Below, piece by piece: positions 52,658-62,412 of a stretch of DNA of 64,000 nucleotides. Both the position numbers and the translations under genes were made by a program. Origin of the DNA: Porticoccaceae bacterium (GTDB lineage: Bacteria; Pseudomonadota; Gammaproteobacteria; Pseudomonadales; Porticoccaceae). The DNA is taken from NCBI GenBank assembly GCA_021773435.1, contig JAJFKC010000036.1, positions 1 to 64,000 of the forward strand. The letters run 5' to 3'. The notes beneath the pieces are model-generated. The model searched no databases and had not been told where the DNA came from. It worked only from the letters and a program-made list of their open reading frames with translations. How positions within the stretch are numbered: position 1 is the stretch's first letter; every line of letters starts with the position of its first letter.

Positions 52658-54547
52658 ATGTCTGTACTCCCTGTAATTGTCGGTTATGGCGGCGTGGGCC
52701 CGGCCGGAAGAAGCTCCTTTGACCAGGCCTATCGACGCATGGTGCTAGAAAACCTCACCACTGAGGAGCAGCACAAAACCATCGCAGGCCTGGCTTGCAT
52801 GATGCAGCTGGTGGCCTGGGATGAGGATACCTACCGCGACAGGGAAGGGGTAGCGCTGAGTGTGGCGGACATCAATGAGCGTTTCGCCAATGCGGTTCGC
52901 GAAGGCACGCTGGTTCGTGGTATCGAAGCCAACCATTACGATCCCGATGCGGCCCAATGGCAAACCGCTATAACGGTTAACTCGCTGAAGGGCTCAACCA
53001 CGTTTGAATTATCAGCCAAAGAACTGCCGGAGCCTTTGCCGGAAGGCTGGCAGGTGACCAAACAAGCTGATGACAAGGTGCATGTAGAAGTGTCTGGCAG
53101 CCAGGCCTTATTGATGGCAAGTACACGGAATATGGGCGTAAAAGCGGCCGGACAATTACCCACCGGTTTTGAACCAGCAGACTTATATGACTCACGTTTT
53201 CAACCCCGCGGATTACAACTGGCGGTGTTTGGTGCGACCGATGCGGTTCGCTCCATTGGTATTGACTGGCAGCGTATCTGTGACGCGGTGCGGCCCGATG
53301 AAATGGGCGTCTACGCGACCAGCGCCATGGGTCAATTGAGTGACGAAGGCCTGGGTGGCTTGATGAGATCGCGATGTCAGGGTGGCCGGCCAAGTTCTAA
53401 ACAGGTGCCGATGGGTTTAACCAGTATGCCAGCCGATTTTGTTAATGCTTACGTGCTGGGTAACCTGGGTCATACCGAAGCTGTTGCCGGAGCCTGCGCC
53501 AGCTTTTTGTATAACTTGCGCTCCGCAGTGCAGGATATTCGTGAAGGAATTCGCCGTGTTGCTGTGGTCGGTTGCAGTGAAGCGCCCATCCTTCCCGATA
53601 TTGTCGAGGGTTACACCAATATGGGTGCCCTGGCGACTGAAGAGAAAATGGCTCGGGTGGGTAACGCCGACCCCCGTCTTTATAGCCGCCCTTTTGGTGA
53701 CAACGGAGGCTTTGTCATTAGCGAGTCCTCCCAATATATTGTGCTGATGGATGATGCTCTGGCGGTAGAGCTGGGTGCTGATATCCACGGCGCCGTACCA
53801 GATGTGTTTATTGACGCTGATGGCATTAAAAAATCTATATCCGGGCCGGGCCCCGGCAACTATATTTGCTTCGGTAAAGCGGTGTCCGTGGCCAAAAGTA
53901 TCCTCGGTCTTGAAGCCGTACAGCAGCGCAGCTTCATTATGGCTCACGGCTCTAGTACGCCACAAAACCGAGTCACAGAATCGATTATTTTTGATCGTCT
54001 CGCTGAGGCCTTCGATATCGACGACTGGCCGGTTTGTGCGGTAAAAGCCTATGTGGGCCATTCATTGGCACCTGCGAGTGGTGATCAAATAATGGCGGCC
54101 ATGGGTGCCATGCGTCGAGGCCTGATTCCAGGCATTAAAACCATGTCGGCAGTGGCCGATGATGTTCATCAGCAGCGCCTTAATATTCCACTGGATGATT
54201 TATCTACCGGAGAAGACGGTAAAGACATCGCCTTTATTAACGCCAAAGGCTTTGGCGGCAACAACGCTACCGGTGTTGTGTTTTCAGCACGCGCGGCTGA
54301 GGGCATGTTGAGCAAACGTTACACCGATTGTTGGTCAAGCTATTGTGATAAGCGTGAGAAAACCCGAGAGCAGGCTATGGACTATGAGCAACGTGCGGAT
54401 CGGGGCGACCTGACGCCGATTTATCGCTTTGGTGAAGGTGTGATCAGTGACGACCAGGTTCTGATTAGCGAGGACGCTATCAGCGTGCCGGGTTATGGCA
54501 AGGCGGTGCCGCTAACGACTAAGAACCGCTATGGCGATATGGTTTGA
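52658..54547 (+). CDS. fabY: Beta-ketoacyl synthase FabY (fatty-acid initiation)
   Basis: Thiolase-fold condensing enzyme (629 residues) closely like FabY of Pseudomonas aeruginosa, which condenses acetyl-CoA with malonyl-ACP to start fatty-acid synthesis, replacing FabH. Active-site Cys lies in AVAGACASFLYN, the two His residues in AHGSSTPQNRVTE and YVGHSLAPASGDQ. The N-terminal LPVIVGYGGVGPAGRSSF and C-terminal GYGKAVPLTTKNRYGDM regions also match. It is monocistronic, ATG start with AGAGG about 14 bases upstream. Divergent from the GlxA-type regulator, which might control it; that is speculation. Confidence 0.94.
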   Translation: MSVLPVIVGYGGVGPAGRSSFDQAYRRMVLENLTTEEQHKTIAGLACMMQLVAWDEDTYRDREGVALSVADINERFANAVREGTLVRGIEANHYDPDAAQWQTAITVNSLKGSTTFELSAKELPEPLPEGWQVTKQADDKVHVEVSGSQALLMASTRNMGVKAAGQLPTGFEPADLYDSRFQPRGLQLAVFGATDAVRSIGIDWQRICDAVRPDEMGVYATSAMGQLSDEGLGGLMRSRCQGGRPSSKQVPMGLTSMPADFVNAYVLGNLGHTEAVAGACASFLYNLRSAVQDIREGIRRVAVVGCSEAPILPDIVEGYTNMGALATEEKMARVGNADPRLYSRPFGDNGGFVISESSQYIVLMDDALAVELGADIHGAVPDVFIDADGIKKSISGPGPGNYICFGKAVSVAKSILGLEAVQQRSFIMAHGSSTPQNRVTESIIFDRLAEAFDIDDWPVCAVKAYVGHSLAPASGDQIMAAMGAMRRGLIPGIKTMSAVADDVHQQRLNIPLDDLSTGEDGKDIAFINAKGFGGNNATGVVFSARAAEGMLSKRYTDCWSSYCDKREKTREQAMDYEQRADRGDLTPIYRFGEGVISDDQVLISEDAISVPGYGKAVPLTTKNRYGDMV

Positions 54548-54566
54548 GCCTGGGGCAACGAGTAGC

Positions 54567-54605
54567 GTATTTGCAGATGCAAATACTAGTGTGAGATAGC
54601 TATCT
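54567..54605. terminator. Paired hairpins between fabY and the gamma carbonic anhydrase gene
   Basis: GTATTTGC (54567-54574), AGAT loop, GCAAATAC (54579-54586), an eight-base-pair perfect stem, followed by the 12-bp palindrome AGATAGCTATCT (54594-54605). No T-run follows the first stem, so whether this terminates transcription is uncertain. The convergent location fits. Confidence 0.4.
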
Positions 54606-54634
54606 TTCGAGAGATTTTTCAGCGATAAGCCTAA

Positions 54635-55183
54635 TTAGGCACTCTCCAAATATTGATCTTTCAAACCCGCATAGTTGGCAGCGGTGTAGACAAAATAATC
54701 CAATTCGGACTCGCTTAGAGGGCGTGCCTGTTTGCATGGGCTGCCGATATAGAGAAAACCGCCGGTAAGAGTCTTCCCAGGTGGTACGAGCGAGCCAGCA
54801 CCGATTACCACCTGATCTTCCACCACCGCACCGTCCATAACGGTGGAGCCAATCCCCACCAATATTTGATTGCCCAGGGTGCAGCCGTGCAAGGTGACGT
54901 TATGACCGATGGTGACATCATCGCCGATGGTCAGCGGCCAGCCGTCAGGATTGTAGTCGCTGGCATGGGTGATATGCAGGACACTGCCATCCTGAATGCT
55001 GGTGCGCGCACCCACGGCAATTTTGTGCATATCGCCCCGGATTACAGCGCTCGGCCACACCGAGCAGTCATCACCCAGCGTCACTTCGCCTATAATGGTG
55101 GCTGCCGGGTCAACGTATACCCGACTTCCCAATGTTGGCGTCTGGCCCTGAAATTCACGGATATTTTGCTGTGGGTACGACAT
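54635..55183 (-). CDS. Gamma carbonic anhydrase family protein
   Basis: A 182-residue left-handed beta-helix protein with hexapeptide repeats such as VGARTSIQDGSVLHI and VGIGSTVMDGAVVEDQVVIGAGSLVPPGK. Putative zinc His residues occur in the LHITHASDYNPDGWPLTIGDDVTIGHNVTLHGC region (parts: VLHITHA, TIGHNVTLHGC). Related to YrdA/CaiE-type gamma-class carbonic anhydrases. It converges on fabY and is divergent from the small ribbon protein gene. Reaction: probable CO2/bicarbonate conversion, but many family members are catalytically weak. Confidence 0.9.
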   Translation of the reverse strand: MSYPQQNIREFQGQTPTLGSRVYVDPAATIIGEVTLGDDCSVWPSAVIRGDMHKIAVGARTSIQDGSVLHITHASDYNPDGWPLTIGDDVTIGHNVTLHGCTLGNQILVGIGSTVMDGAVVEDQVVIGAGSLVPPGKTLTGGFLYIGSPCKQARPLSESELDYFVYTAANYAGLKDQYLESA

Positions 55184-55287
55184 AGTTGTCCTCTTAAAAG
55201 TGATGCGTTACTCGAGTAGCCATCGAACCTGGTCATGGGACTACAATCCTGATTATATTATCAGGTAATTTTGGAGTTTTTATCGAC

Positions 55288-55542
55288 GTGAAGAAAGAGC
55301 AGAAGCGATTTATTGCCGGAGCGGTCTGTCCGCGCTGTCGGGAGATAGACAAACTATTTGTCTATCGTCTCGCCGACAAAAAGTTTCGCGAGTGCGTCAG
55401 CTGTGATTTCCTGGAAGAGCAGAATTTCGCGCCGTTTGTTCGGGAGCTGGATACGCGTGTGACCGACAATAATCCTATCCACAATGAAGAACAGGTGGTG
55501 CATTTGGTCGAGCCGAAAAAAGATGATCAGGAGGATCGGTGA
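55288..55542 (+). CDS. YheV-like putative metal-ribbon protein
   Basis: An 84-residue protein with CPRC (residues 15-18) and CVSC (residues 36-39), spaced as a zinc ribbon, opening KKEQKRFIAGAVCPRCREIDKLFVY as in E. coli YheV. Function unknown. The GTG start is preceded by TTGGAG 17 bases upstream, so translation may be weak. It is separate from the usual slyX/kefB context of yheV. Confidence 0.88.
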   Translation: MKKEQKRFIAGAVCPRCREIDKLFVYRLADKKFRECVSCDFLEEQNFAPFVRELDTRVTDNNPIHNEEQVVHLVEPKKDDQEDR

Positions 55543-55629
55543 TAGAGAGGCGTAAATCGAGGTTTAAATTCTTAACTCAACAACGCTTTAAACAAAAAGA
55601 ATAGTGATAAGGCATTAACTGTAGGGCTG

Positions 55630-56340
55630 TTAGTGCAAGACCGGTGGATTATCGCTTTCACCGTATTCGCTGCCACTAAAGAGCAAATTCACCGATAAGG
55701 TGTCGGTGAAACAGGGTTGCTGATGGGCTTCCATAATACTGTATAGCTCTCGTGCCATGCTGCCATCTAGCTGACCGTCTTTGGCGAGCAGCTGCTCTGA
55801 TTCCAGACCCTGGGCGATAAGTGGCACCGCGTCATCAAGTTGATTGGCAAAAGGCTCACCGATAAGATGATGAATAATCAGGTTGGAGCGGGTCATATCC
55901 ACTGGCGCCAGTGAGGCGCCACATTGGCTGACAAAATGGCTATTAACTTCTTCAAAAAGCCGGTGTGCCAGGTAGGCTTCGCTCATGGTCGCAAACAAGC
56001 CGGCGTGCCCCTTAAGCATTTCAGGGGGGCGTATAAAAAACGCAGCGCTGATCTCAACGAGTGGCTCAATAAACTGGAGGCACTTGGGCTGATTGTAAGA
56101 CCGATAAGACTGACTAGAAGTCCCGGGGCCAACGCCGTTAAGTGCGTCGAGAAATTCCGCCACGTGCTGGGCATAGCTGACTACGAACTCGACCAAAGTG
56201 TTGATCGGGTTGACGCTGCTAAAGCGGATGGCTCTGTGCAGCCTGGTAATACGGCTGGCAAGGTGGCTAGCTAGCAGATCGGTGCGCTTTTCGTGGGCGA
56301 TAGCCCGGGTAATCGCCAGCCGAATATTAACGGTATCCAT
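55630..56340 (-). CDS. Conserved hypothetical protein, 236 residues
   Basis: Cytosolic, mostly helical protein that I do not recognise by function. It opens MDTVNIRLAITRAIAHEKRT and contains FVVSYAQHVAEFLDAL, FATMSEAYLAHRLFEEVN and LYSIMEAHQQPCFTDTLSVN. Similar short proteins occur as conserved hypotheticals in pseudomonads. No transmembrane segment or known motif. ATG start. It lies on the minus strand with the MATE gene upstream (86 bases) and the ribbon protein convergent. Confidence 0.8.
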   Translation of the reverse strand: MDTVNIRLAITRAIAHEKRTDLLASHLASRITRLHRAIRFSSVNPINTLVEFVVSYAQHVAEFLDALNGVGPGTSSQSYRSYNQPKCLQFIEPLVEISAAFFIRPPEMLKGHAGLFATMSEAYLAHRLFEEVNSHFVSQCGASLAPVDMTRSNLIIHHLIGEPFANQLDDAVPLIAQGLESEQLLAKDGQLDGSMARELYSIMEAHQQPCFTDTLSVNLLFSGSEYGESDNPPVLH

Positions 56341-56426
56341 AATGAAAAATTAGTTGAGCGCGTGGAAAACGCAAAGAACCAGTTTTTATAACCATCTGCT
56401 TAATAGAACCGGACTGATCGTCGTCG

Positions 56427-57845
56427 CTATTTCTGGTCTGCATTCAGGGTGGGAGTAGCGTCCTGGCGCAGCCAGCCGAGATGATTAATCCGCCAGAAGG
56501 TGGCCAACATTAACAGCGTTCGCGCGGCCATAAAAACTAAAAATGCCAGCCAGAGGCCTTGGTTCCCCAGGTCACGGGTTAATAACCACACCGGCATAAA
56601 TACCATTATCGCGGCAATGAGCATAATGTTTTGCATATGTTTCGTTTGTCCTGCGCCCAGGAATATGCCGTCCAGCAGGAAAGCACCAACAGCGGTCAAC
56701 GGCACCATGGCAAGCCAGAAAAAATATTCTCCTGCTAGAAGCGCGACCGCTTCGATGTCGGTAAAAAAGCCAATAATAGTGGTATCAAAAATCAGATATA
56801 GCCCCGTCGTGACTGCGGCCATGGCGAAGCCCCATCCAGCAGTCAGTTTGCAAATTTGGTAAAAGGTCGTTTCGTTGCGACCGCCAATGGCCTCGCCGGT
56901 GAGTGCTTCGGCGGCCTGGGCAAAGCCATCGAGGCCGAAAGAAAATAAAAAGAACAACTGCATAAGAATGGCATTAGCAGCCAATATTGCCGCGCCCTGC
57001 CGGGCACCCTGGGCAGTAAAAAATGCGAATATAAATATAAGGCAAGTGGTTCTGATCATCAGGTGTCGATTAACGGTGAACAGCTCACGGTAGTGCGATA
57101 ATTGTTTTAGTTGAGTAAGCAGCCAGCGAGTGTTGGCTGCTGTTCTCTCGGAATTCGTGCCTAAAGAGTTGTTACCAAATGCCATCCGGAACACAATAAA
57201 CAATCCAGCAAATAAACCTGCGTATTCGGCCAACAGTGACGCCCAGGCGGCACCCTCACTATTCATATTCAGGCCGAGGATAAACCAGAAGTCGAGGCCG
57301 ACATTGATGATATTGATTAGCACCATAAGGGCCAGAGCTGCCCGGGCTTTTTGCATGCCGATTAGCCAGCCGCTAATACAGAAGGTACCCAGTATGGCTG
57401 GTGCGGCATATATTCGAATGCGAGTATAAACTTCTGCCAGTCCGAGGGCTTGTTCCGGCGGCATGATAAGCGCCACGCCAAGGCTTAACAAAGGGCCTTG
57501 CAAAACCAAGATGCCCAGACCGAGGCTGATAGCCAGCACCAGGGACTGGGCCAGTAACAACTGACAAAGTGCTTGGTTTTCTCTACCCAGGGCTCTGGCG
57601 GTGGTCGCCGTGGTGCCCATACGCAAAAACGAAAACGACCAGATCACCAGGCCAATAATCGTGCTGCCAGCGGCCACCGCGCTCAAATATTGAACGTCGC
57701 CCAGATGACCTAGCATGGCGGTGTCGACAATGCCTGGCAGGGGCGCGATGAGCGCCGCCATGATCATAGGCAGCGCGACCGACAAAAACTTGCGATGGGC
57801 CCTGGTGCGGATATTTTTCTGCCTTATCTTGACGTGAATCAACAA
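56427..57845 (-). CDS. MATE family efflux transporter, DinF-like
   Basis: Inner-membrane exporter with about 12 helices (472 residues). The N-terminal pattern RKFLSVALPMIMAALIAPLPGIVDTAMLGHLGDVQYLSAVAAG (parts: LPMIMAALIAPLPGIVDTAML) is DinF-like rather than NorM-like. A mid-protein insertion (about residues 222-245, NSLGTNSERTAANTRWLLT) is polar. Likely Na+- or H+-coupled efflux; substrate unknown, DinF is often next to lexA but not here. The start is a TTG at 57845 with a second TTG adjacent; the true start is uncertain because no strong ribosome site is visible. Confidence 0.88.
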   Translation of the reverse strand: MLIHVKIRQKNIRTRAHRKFLSVALPMIMAALIAPLPGIVDTAMLGHLGDVQYLSAVAAGSTIIGLVIWSFSFLRMGTTATTARALGRENQALCQLLLAQSLVLAISLGLGILVLQGPLLSLGVALIMPPEQALGLAEVYTRIRIYAAPAILGTFCISGWLIGMQKARAALALMVLINIINVGLDFWFILGLNMNSEGAAWASLLAEYAGLFAGLFIVFRMAFGNNSLGTNSERTAANTRWLLTQLKQLSHYRELFTVNRHLMIRTTCLIFIFAFFTAQGARQGAAILAANAILMQLFFLFSFGLDGFAQAAEALTGEAIGGRNETTFYQICKLTAGWGFAMAAVTTGLYLIFDTTIIGFFTDIEAVALLAGEYFFWLAMVPLTAVGAFLLDGIFLGAGQTKHMQNIMLIAAIMVFMPVWLLTRDLGNQGLWLAFLVFMAARTLLMLATFWRINHLGWLRQDATPTLNADQK

Positions 57846-58059
57846 TCGTTGAGGTTATAACCATGCATTGTAAGCGCAAGTCTCAATAAGACCGTGACCT
57901 TTTAAAACCCGTTAGTTATAATCCGCGCCGCATAAAGCGGAGCTGTGGCGTTTGTCGCAGGTTTTTTTACCGAGTTCAGAGCGAGACGACGTCGATACAT
58001 TGTTCGCGGTCTCTATTTTCAAGCTATAGATTAATAAGCAATACGGAGAAATTAGGGCT

Positions 58060-59226
58060 ATGTTATCGAGACTAAACCGGCTCGTCGCCTATGCACTGAC
58101 CCCACTGTTCTTGCTATTTTTTGCTGGGTTGTCTTACGCAAAAGAGCCAACTGGCAGTCGTCCGGAAGGCTGGAACCTTCTTAATTTGCCTGTGGGTGTG
58201 TCCAGCTTGAGTCGCAACAGTTATGAGCTTCACATGATTCTTATGTGGGTTTGCGTGGCAATAGGTGTAGTGGTCTTTGGGATAATGTTTTACAGCATGA
58301 TCGCCCACCGCAAGTCTCTCGGGCGAGAGCCGGCAACCTTTCACGAAAGTACTAAAGTGGAGATGCTCTGGACCATCATTCCGGTGTTAATTTTGGTCGC
58401 TCTAGCCTGGCCCGCGACGACGTATCTTGTCGAGCGCTACGATACTGACGAAGCGGATATGGATATCAAGATCACCGGCTATCAATGGAAATGGCAATAC
58501 GAGTATCTCGGTGAAGATGTGCAGTTTATGAGTGAGTTGAGCACGCCTGAGTCGGCCATTTACGGCGACTCGCCCAAGTCAGAGTTTTACCTCTCCGAAG
58601 TTAGCGAGCCGCTGGTATTACCCGTAGGCAAAAAGATTAGATTCCTGGTCACCGCCAAGGATGTTATCCACTCGTGGTGGGTGATTGATCTGGGTGTAAA
58701 AAAGGATGCTATTCCAGGCTTTGTTAATGAGACTTGGGTCAGGATAGACGAACCAGGTGTTTATCGTGGGTTTTGTACCGAGCTATGCGGCAAAGGGCAT
58801 GCATTTATGCCGATCGTCGTTAACGCAGTTCCCGAAGATGAATACAACGGCTGGCTGGCCGATAAGAAGGTCGCGGTTGCCGCTGAGCGTGAGTTGGCCA
58901 AAAAGACGTTCACGCTTGATGAGCTGATGACCAAGGGTGAAGAGGCTTATAACCGGTCTTGCGCGGCTTGCCATATGGGCAACGGCGAAGGCATAACAGG
59001 TGCTTTCCCAGCATTGAAAGGTAGCGCCGTGGCTTTGGGTGCAGTAGAGACACATATGGACGTAGTAATTAACGGTGTTGCCGGAACAGGCATGCAGGCC
59101 TTTGGTGGCCAACTTTCAGAGGTTGATCTCGCTGCAATTATCACTTACGAACGCAACGCCTGGGGGAACGATATGAAAGATATTGTTCAACCTGTTGACG
59201 TGTTGAAATTCAAACAAGGCCAATAG
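58060..59226 (+). CDS. coxB: Cytochrome c oxidase subunit II with fused cytochrome c
   Basis: Signal peptide (about residues 1-27), two helices (LHMILMWVCVAIGVVVFGIMF and MLWTIIPVLILVALAWPATT), and a CuA domain with HSWWVIDLGVKKD and the CTELCGKGHAFM cluster (Cys-x3-Cys, His, Met). After a linker, a cytochrome c domain carries CAACH (about residue 302). This is the caa3-type architecture, with 388 residues. It is the first gene of coxB-coxA-ctaG-coxC and is preceded by about 214 bp with a GGTTATAACC palindrome. Confidence 0.97.
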   Translation: MLSRLNRLVAYALTPLFLLFFAGLSYAKEPTGSRPEGWNLLNLPVGVSSLSRNSYELHMILMWVCVAIGVVVFGIMFYSMIAHRKSLGREPATFHESTKVEMLWTIIPVLILVALAWPATTYLVERYDTDEADMDIKITGYQWKWQYEYLGEDVQFMSELSTPESAIYGDSPKSEFYLSEVSEPLVLPVGKKIRFLVTAKDVIHSWWVIDLGVKKDAIPGFVNETWVRIDEPGVYRGFCTELCGKGHAFMPIVVNAVPEDEYNGWLADKKVAVAAERELAKKTFTLDELMTKGEEAYNRSCAACHMGNGEGITGAFPALKGSAVALGAVETHMDVVINGVAGTGMQAFGGQLSEVDLAAIITYERNAWGNDMKDIVQPVDVLKFKQGQ

Positions 59227-59240
59227 GGGAGATATAAATC

Positions 59241-60794
59241 ATGGCATACGGTCCCGAGAAAGGTATTGGTCGCTGGTTGTTTTCTACTAATCACAAAGAC
59301 ATCGGCACGATGTATCTGTGGTTCAGTTTTGCGATGTTTTTATTGGGTGGTTTTTTTGCGATGGTGATTCGTGCTGAGCTCTTTGAGCCGGGCATGCAGA
59401 TCGTCAACCCTGAATTTTTTAATCAGATGACCACCATGCATGGATTGGTGATGGTGTTCGGCGCAATCATGCCGTCCTTTGTTGGTTTGGCTAACTGGCT
59501 GATTCCCATGCAGATTGGCGCGCCGGATATGGCCCTCCCGAGGTTGAATAACCTCAGTTTCTGGATTCTGCCCTTTGGTTTTACGCTGTTAGCATCCACG
59601 TTGTTTATGGAAGGCGGAGCGCCCAACTTCGGCTGGACATTCTATGCGCCGCTGTCCACTACCTACGCCCCATCGACCGTTAACTTCTTTATTTTCGGTG
59701 TACATATTATTGGTGCGTCTTCAATCATGGGTTCTATCAATATCATTGCCACGGTGCTAAATCTACGCGCTCCGGGCATGACCTTGATGAAAATGCCGCT
59801 GTTTGTCTGGACCTGGTTAATTACTGCTTTCCTGTTAGTTGCTGTTATGCCGGTATTGGCGGGCACGGTGACGATGATGCTAATGGATATCAATTTCGGT
59901 ACCAGCTTCTTTGATGCCGCCGGTGGTGGCGACCCGGTTTTGTTCCAGCACGTTTTCTGGTTCTTCGGTCATCCTGAAGTTTATATTATCATTCTGCCTG
60001 CATTCGGAGTGGTCTCTGCGGTTATCCCCACGTTTAGTCGAAAGCCTCTGTTTGGCTATTCGTCAATGGTCTACGCGACATCGGCAATTGCCTTCCTGTC
60101 TTTCATCGTCTGGGCTCACCACATGTTCACGGTGGGTATGCCGCTGGCCGGGGAGCTGTACTTTATGTATGCGACTATGCTGATTGCGGTGCCTACGGGC
60201 GTCAAGGTGTTCAACTGGATAACCACTATGTTTCGTGGCTCACTCACCTTTGAGACACCTATGTTGTATGCCATAGCCTTCATTATTCTGTTTACGATTG
60301 GTGGCTTTACCGGTCTGATGATGGCCATGGCTCCTGTTGATATTCAATACCACGATACCTATTTTATCGTATCCCATTTTCATTATGTGATGGTGGCCGG
60401 TGCAGTGTTCGCCATGACATCGGGGATCTATTACTGGCTGCCAAAGTGGACGGGTAAGATGTATAACGAAGCCATGGGTAAAGCGCAATTTTGGGTATCC
60501 TTTATTGGCTTTAATATCGCATTCTTCCCCCAGCACTTTCTTGGTCTGGCGGGTATGCCGCGTCGTTACGCTGATTACTCGTTGCAGTTTGCCGAATGGA
60601 ATATGGTCTCTAGTATCGGCGCATTTATGTATGGTGCAGCACAGCTATTTTTCCTCTACAACGTAATTAGTACCATTATTGCGGGTAAGCCAGCGCCTCA
60701 GGAAAAAACCTGGGAAGGGGCAGAAGGGCTTGAGTGGACTCTGTCATCTCCACCGCCTTATCACTCGTTTACTACTCCCCCGCAAGTTAAGTAG
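59241..60794 (+). CDS. coxA: Cytochrome c oxidase subunit I
   Basis: Catalytic heme-copper subunit (517 residues, 12 helices). FSTNHKDIGTMYLWFSF opens; TTMHGLVMVFGA carries the low-spin heme His; GHPEVYIIILPAFG contains the CuB His and the cross-linked Tyr plus the gated Glu of A1-type enzymes; WAHHMFTVGMP gives the His-His CuB ligands; YFIVSHFHYVMVAGA the heme a3 His. Start 14 bases after coxB; GGGGAGA site. Confidence 0.98.
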   Translation: MAYGPEKGIGRWLFSTNHKDIGTMYLWFSFAMFLLGGFFAMVIRAELFEPGMQIVNPEFFNQMTTMHGLVMVFGAIMPSFVGLANWLIPMQIGAPDMALPRLNNLSFWILPFGFTLLASTLFMEGGAPNFGWTFYAPLSTTYAPSTVNFFIFGVHIIGASSIMGSINIIATVLNLRAPGMTLMKMPLFVWTWLITAFLLVAVMPVLAGTVTMMLMDINFGTSFFDAAGGGDPVLFQHVFWFFGHPEVYIIILPAFGVVSAVIPTFSRKPLFGYSSMVYATSAIAFLSFIVWAHHMFTVGMPLAGELYFMYATMLIAVPTGVKVFNWITTMFRGSLTFETPMLYAIAFIILFTIGGFTGLMMAMAPVDIQYHDTYFIVSHFHYVMVAGAVFAMTSGIYYWLPKWTGKMYNEAMGKAQFWVSFIGFNIAFFPQHFLGLAGMPRRYADYSLQFAEWNMVSSIGAFMYGAAQLFFLYNVISTIIAGKPAPQEKTWEGAEGLEWTLSSPPPYHSFTTPPQVK

Positions 60795-60837
60795 CACACG
60801 GGTCGATAAAGGTTAGGCCCCCACGGCAGGAATAATA

Positions 60838-61407
60838 ATGTCAGCGAAGCCGGTCGCCAGGACGACATTGAAACTGACAGTCATCGCAGTAGCGATGTTT
60901 GTCTTTGCGATATTTGTCCTGCCACCGCTTTACGATGTGTTTTGTGAAATCACAGGTATTGGAGGAAAAACTGCAGGGCAATATCAGCCAGGGCAGCAGG
61001 TAGTTGATACCGAACGGGTGGTGAAGGTTCAGTTTATTGCCACCAATAACGCCAGCATGCCTTGGCAGTTTTCGCCCATTGAATATGAAGTGAGGGTACA
61101 TCCCGGTGCTTCTACGGCGGTCGAGTTTTACGCTAAAAACCCCACAAGTCGAGATATGGTAGCGCAGGCGATACCCAATGTTTCACCGACCAACGCTGCT
61201 GAGTTTTTTCATAAGACCGAGTGTTTTTGTTTTAATCGACAACCGCTCAAAGCTGGCGAAGAAGCGAATCTGGGTTTGGTGTTTATTATTGACCCTGATC
61301 TGCCCGCTGGCGTGAACACGGTAACCTTGTCTTATACCTTGTTTGACGTAACTGAGCGCGCCGCTGAAGAGCTCGCTCAATTGGGTCTTAGAACCGGGTT
61401 TTATTGA
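60838..61407 (+). CDS. ctaG: Cytochrome c oxidase assembly protein CtaG/Cox11
   Basis: Membrane-anchored CuB chaperone (189 residues): one N-terminal helix (LTVIAVAMFVFAIFVLPPLYDVFC) and a periplasmic immunoglobulin-like domain with the copper-binding KTECFCFNRQPLKAGE and final VFIIDPDLPAGVNTVTLSYT. It inserts copper into subunit I. It lies 43 bases after coxA, as in most proteobacterial cox operons. Confidence 0.97.
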   Translation: MSAKPVARTTLKLTVIAVAMFVFAIFVLPPLYDVFCEITGIGGKTAGQYQPGQQVVDTERVVKVQFIATNNASMPWQFSPIEYEVRVHPGASTAVEFYAKNPTSRDMVAQAIPNVSPTNAAEFFHKTECFCFNRQPLKAGEEANLGLVFIIDPDLPAGVNTVTLSYTLFDVTERAAEELAQLGLRTGFY

Positions 61408-61452
61408 ATTACTAGCTAGGCCCGCTGGATTGCTGAATATTGGAGAATGAAG

Positions 61453-62355
61453 ATGTCAACTGATTCGAACTATTACGTACCTGAACCAAGCAAACTGCCA
61501 GTATTGATGGCATTAGCCTTGGGTACGATGGCTCTGGGTGCCGGCATGTGGGTGAGAGATGAGGGCTTTGGCGTGTTGGCCGTGGGCTTCCTTATCATGT
61601 CTGCGGTGATGTATGTTTGGTTCAGTACGGTTATTAAAGAAAATATGGCCGGAATGACTAATCCTCAGGTGAAACGCTCTTTTGTATGGGGTATGAGCTG
61701 GTTTATATTTTCTGAAGTAATGTTTTTTGCTGTGTTCTTCAGCGCGTTATTTTATATTCGCACTTTATCGTTGCCCTGGCTGGGTGGCGAAGGTGATAAA
61801 AGCGACATGATCAATTTGGTCTGGCCGGGCTTCCAGGCTGAATGGCCATTGATGGTTAACCCGGATCAGGTGGTGGGCGGAGAAAAATTTATTGGCCCCC
61901 ATGAGAATATGGGCTTCCCGGGTTGGGGCAAGCTATTTGGCTGGTTGCCTTTGTGGAACACAATTATCCTTCTGACTTCGAGTGTCACGGTGCATTTTGC
62001 TCACCACGCCATGAAGCATAATAACCGTAGCAAATTTAATTTATGGTTGGCTATTACCGTGTTATTAGGCGCTATCTTCCTGGTTGTTCAGTACGTTGAA
62101 TATCATGAAGCCTATGTGGAAATGGGATTGACTCTGAGTTCTGGTATATACGGTACCACCTTCTTCATGCTTACAGGCTTTCATGGATTTCATGTGACCT
62201 TGGGTACCTTTATGTTGTTTGTTCAGCTAATACGTGGCTTTAAAGGCCACTTTGGTGCCGATGATCAATTCGGTTTTGAAGCGACATCCTGGTACTGGCA
62301 TTTTGTTGATGTGGTCTGGCTGGGCTTATTTATATTTGTCTATGTTTTGGGCTAA
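61453..62355 (+). CDS. coxC: Cytochrome c oxidase subunit III
   Basis: Seven-helix subunit (about 300 residues). The N-terminal YYVPEPSKLPVLMAL, WFSTVIKENMAGMTNPQVKRSFVWGMSWFIFSEVMFF (parts: FVWGMSWFIFSEVMFF), the lone TGFHGFHVTLGTF and the C-terminal FEATSWYWHFVDVVWLGLF motif are canonical. I chose ATG at 61453 because GGAG lies seven bases upstream, better spaced than for ATG 61447. A polar insertion lies at about residues 105-145. A strong terminator follows. Confidence 0.97.
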   Translation: MSTDSNYYVPEPSKLPVLMALALGTMALGAGMWVRDEGFGVLAVGFLIMSAVMYVWFSTVIKENMAGMTNPQVKRSFVWGMSWFIFSEVMFFAVFFSALFYIRTLSLPWLGGEGDKSDMINLVWPGFQAEWPLMVNPDQVVGGEKFIGPHENMGFPGWGKLFGWLPLWNTIILLTSSVTVHFAHHAMKHNNRSKFNLWLAITVLLGAIFLVVQYVEYHEAYVEMGLTLSSGIYGTTFFMLTGFHGFHVTLGTFMLFVQLIRGFKGHFGADDQFGFEATSWYWHFVDVVWLGLFIFVYVLG

Positions 62356-62412
62356 GATCTGGGGCCTGAGATACGGGTAGGCACCCCTTTTTATAAAGTG
62401 TTATTGATGACT

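Noticed and set aside
53417-54061. 214-codon antisense frame in fabY
   Set aside because: Shadow of FabY; length due to base composition, composition unlike protein.
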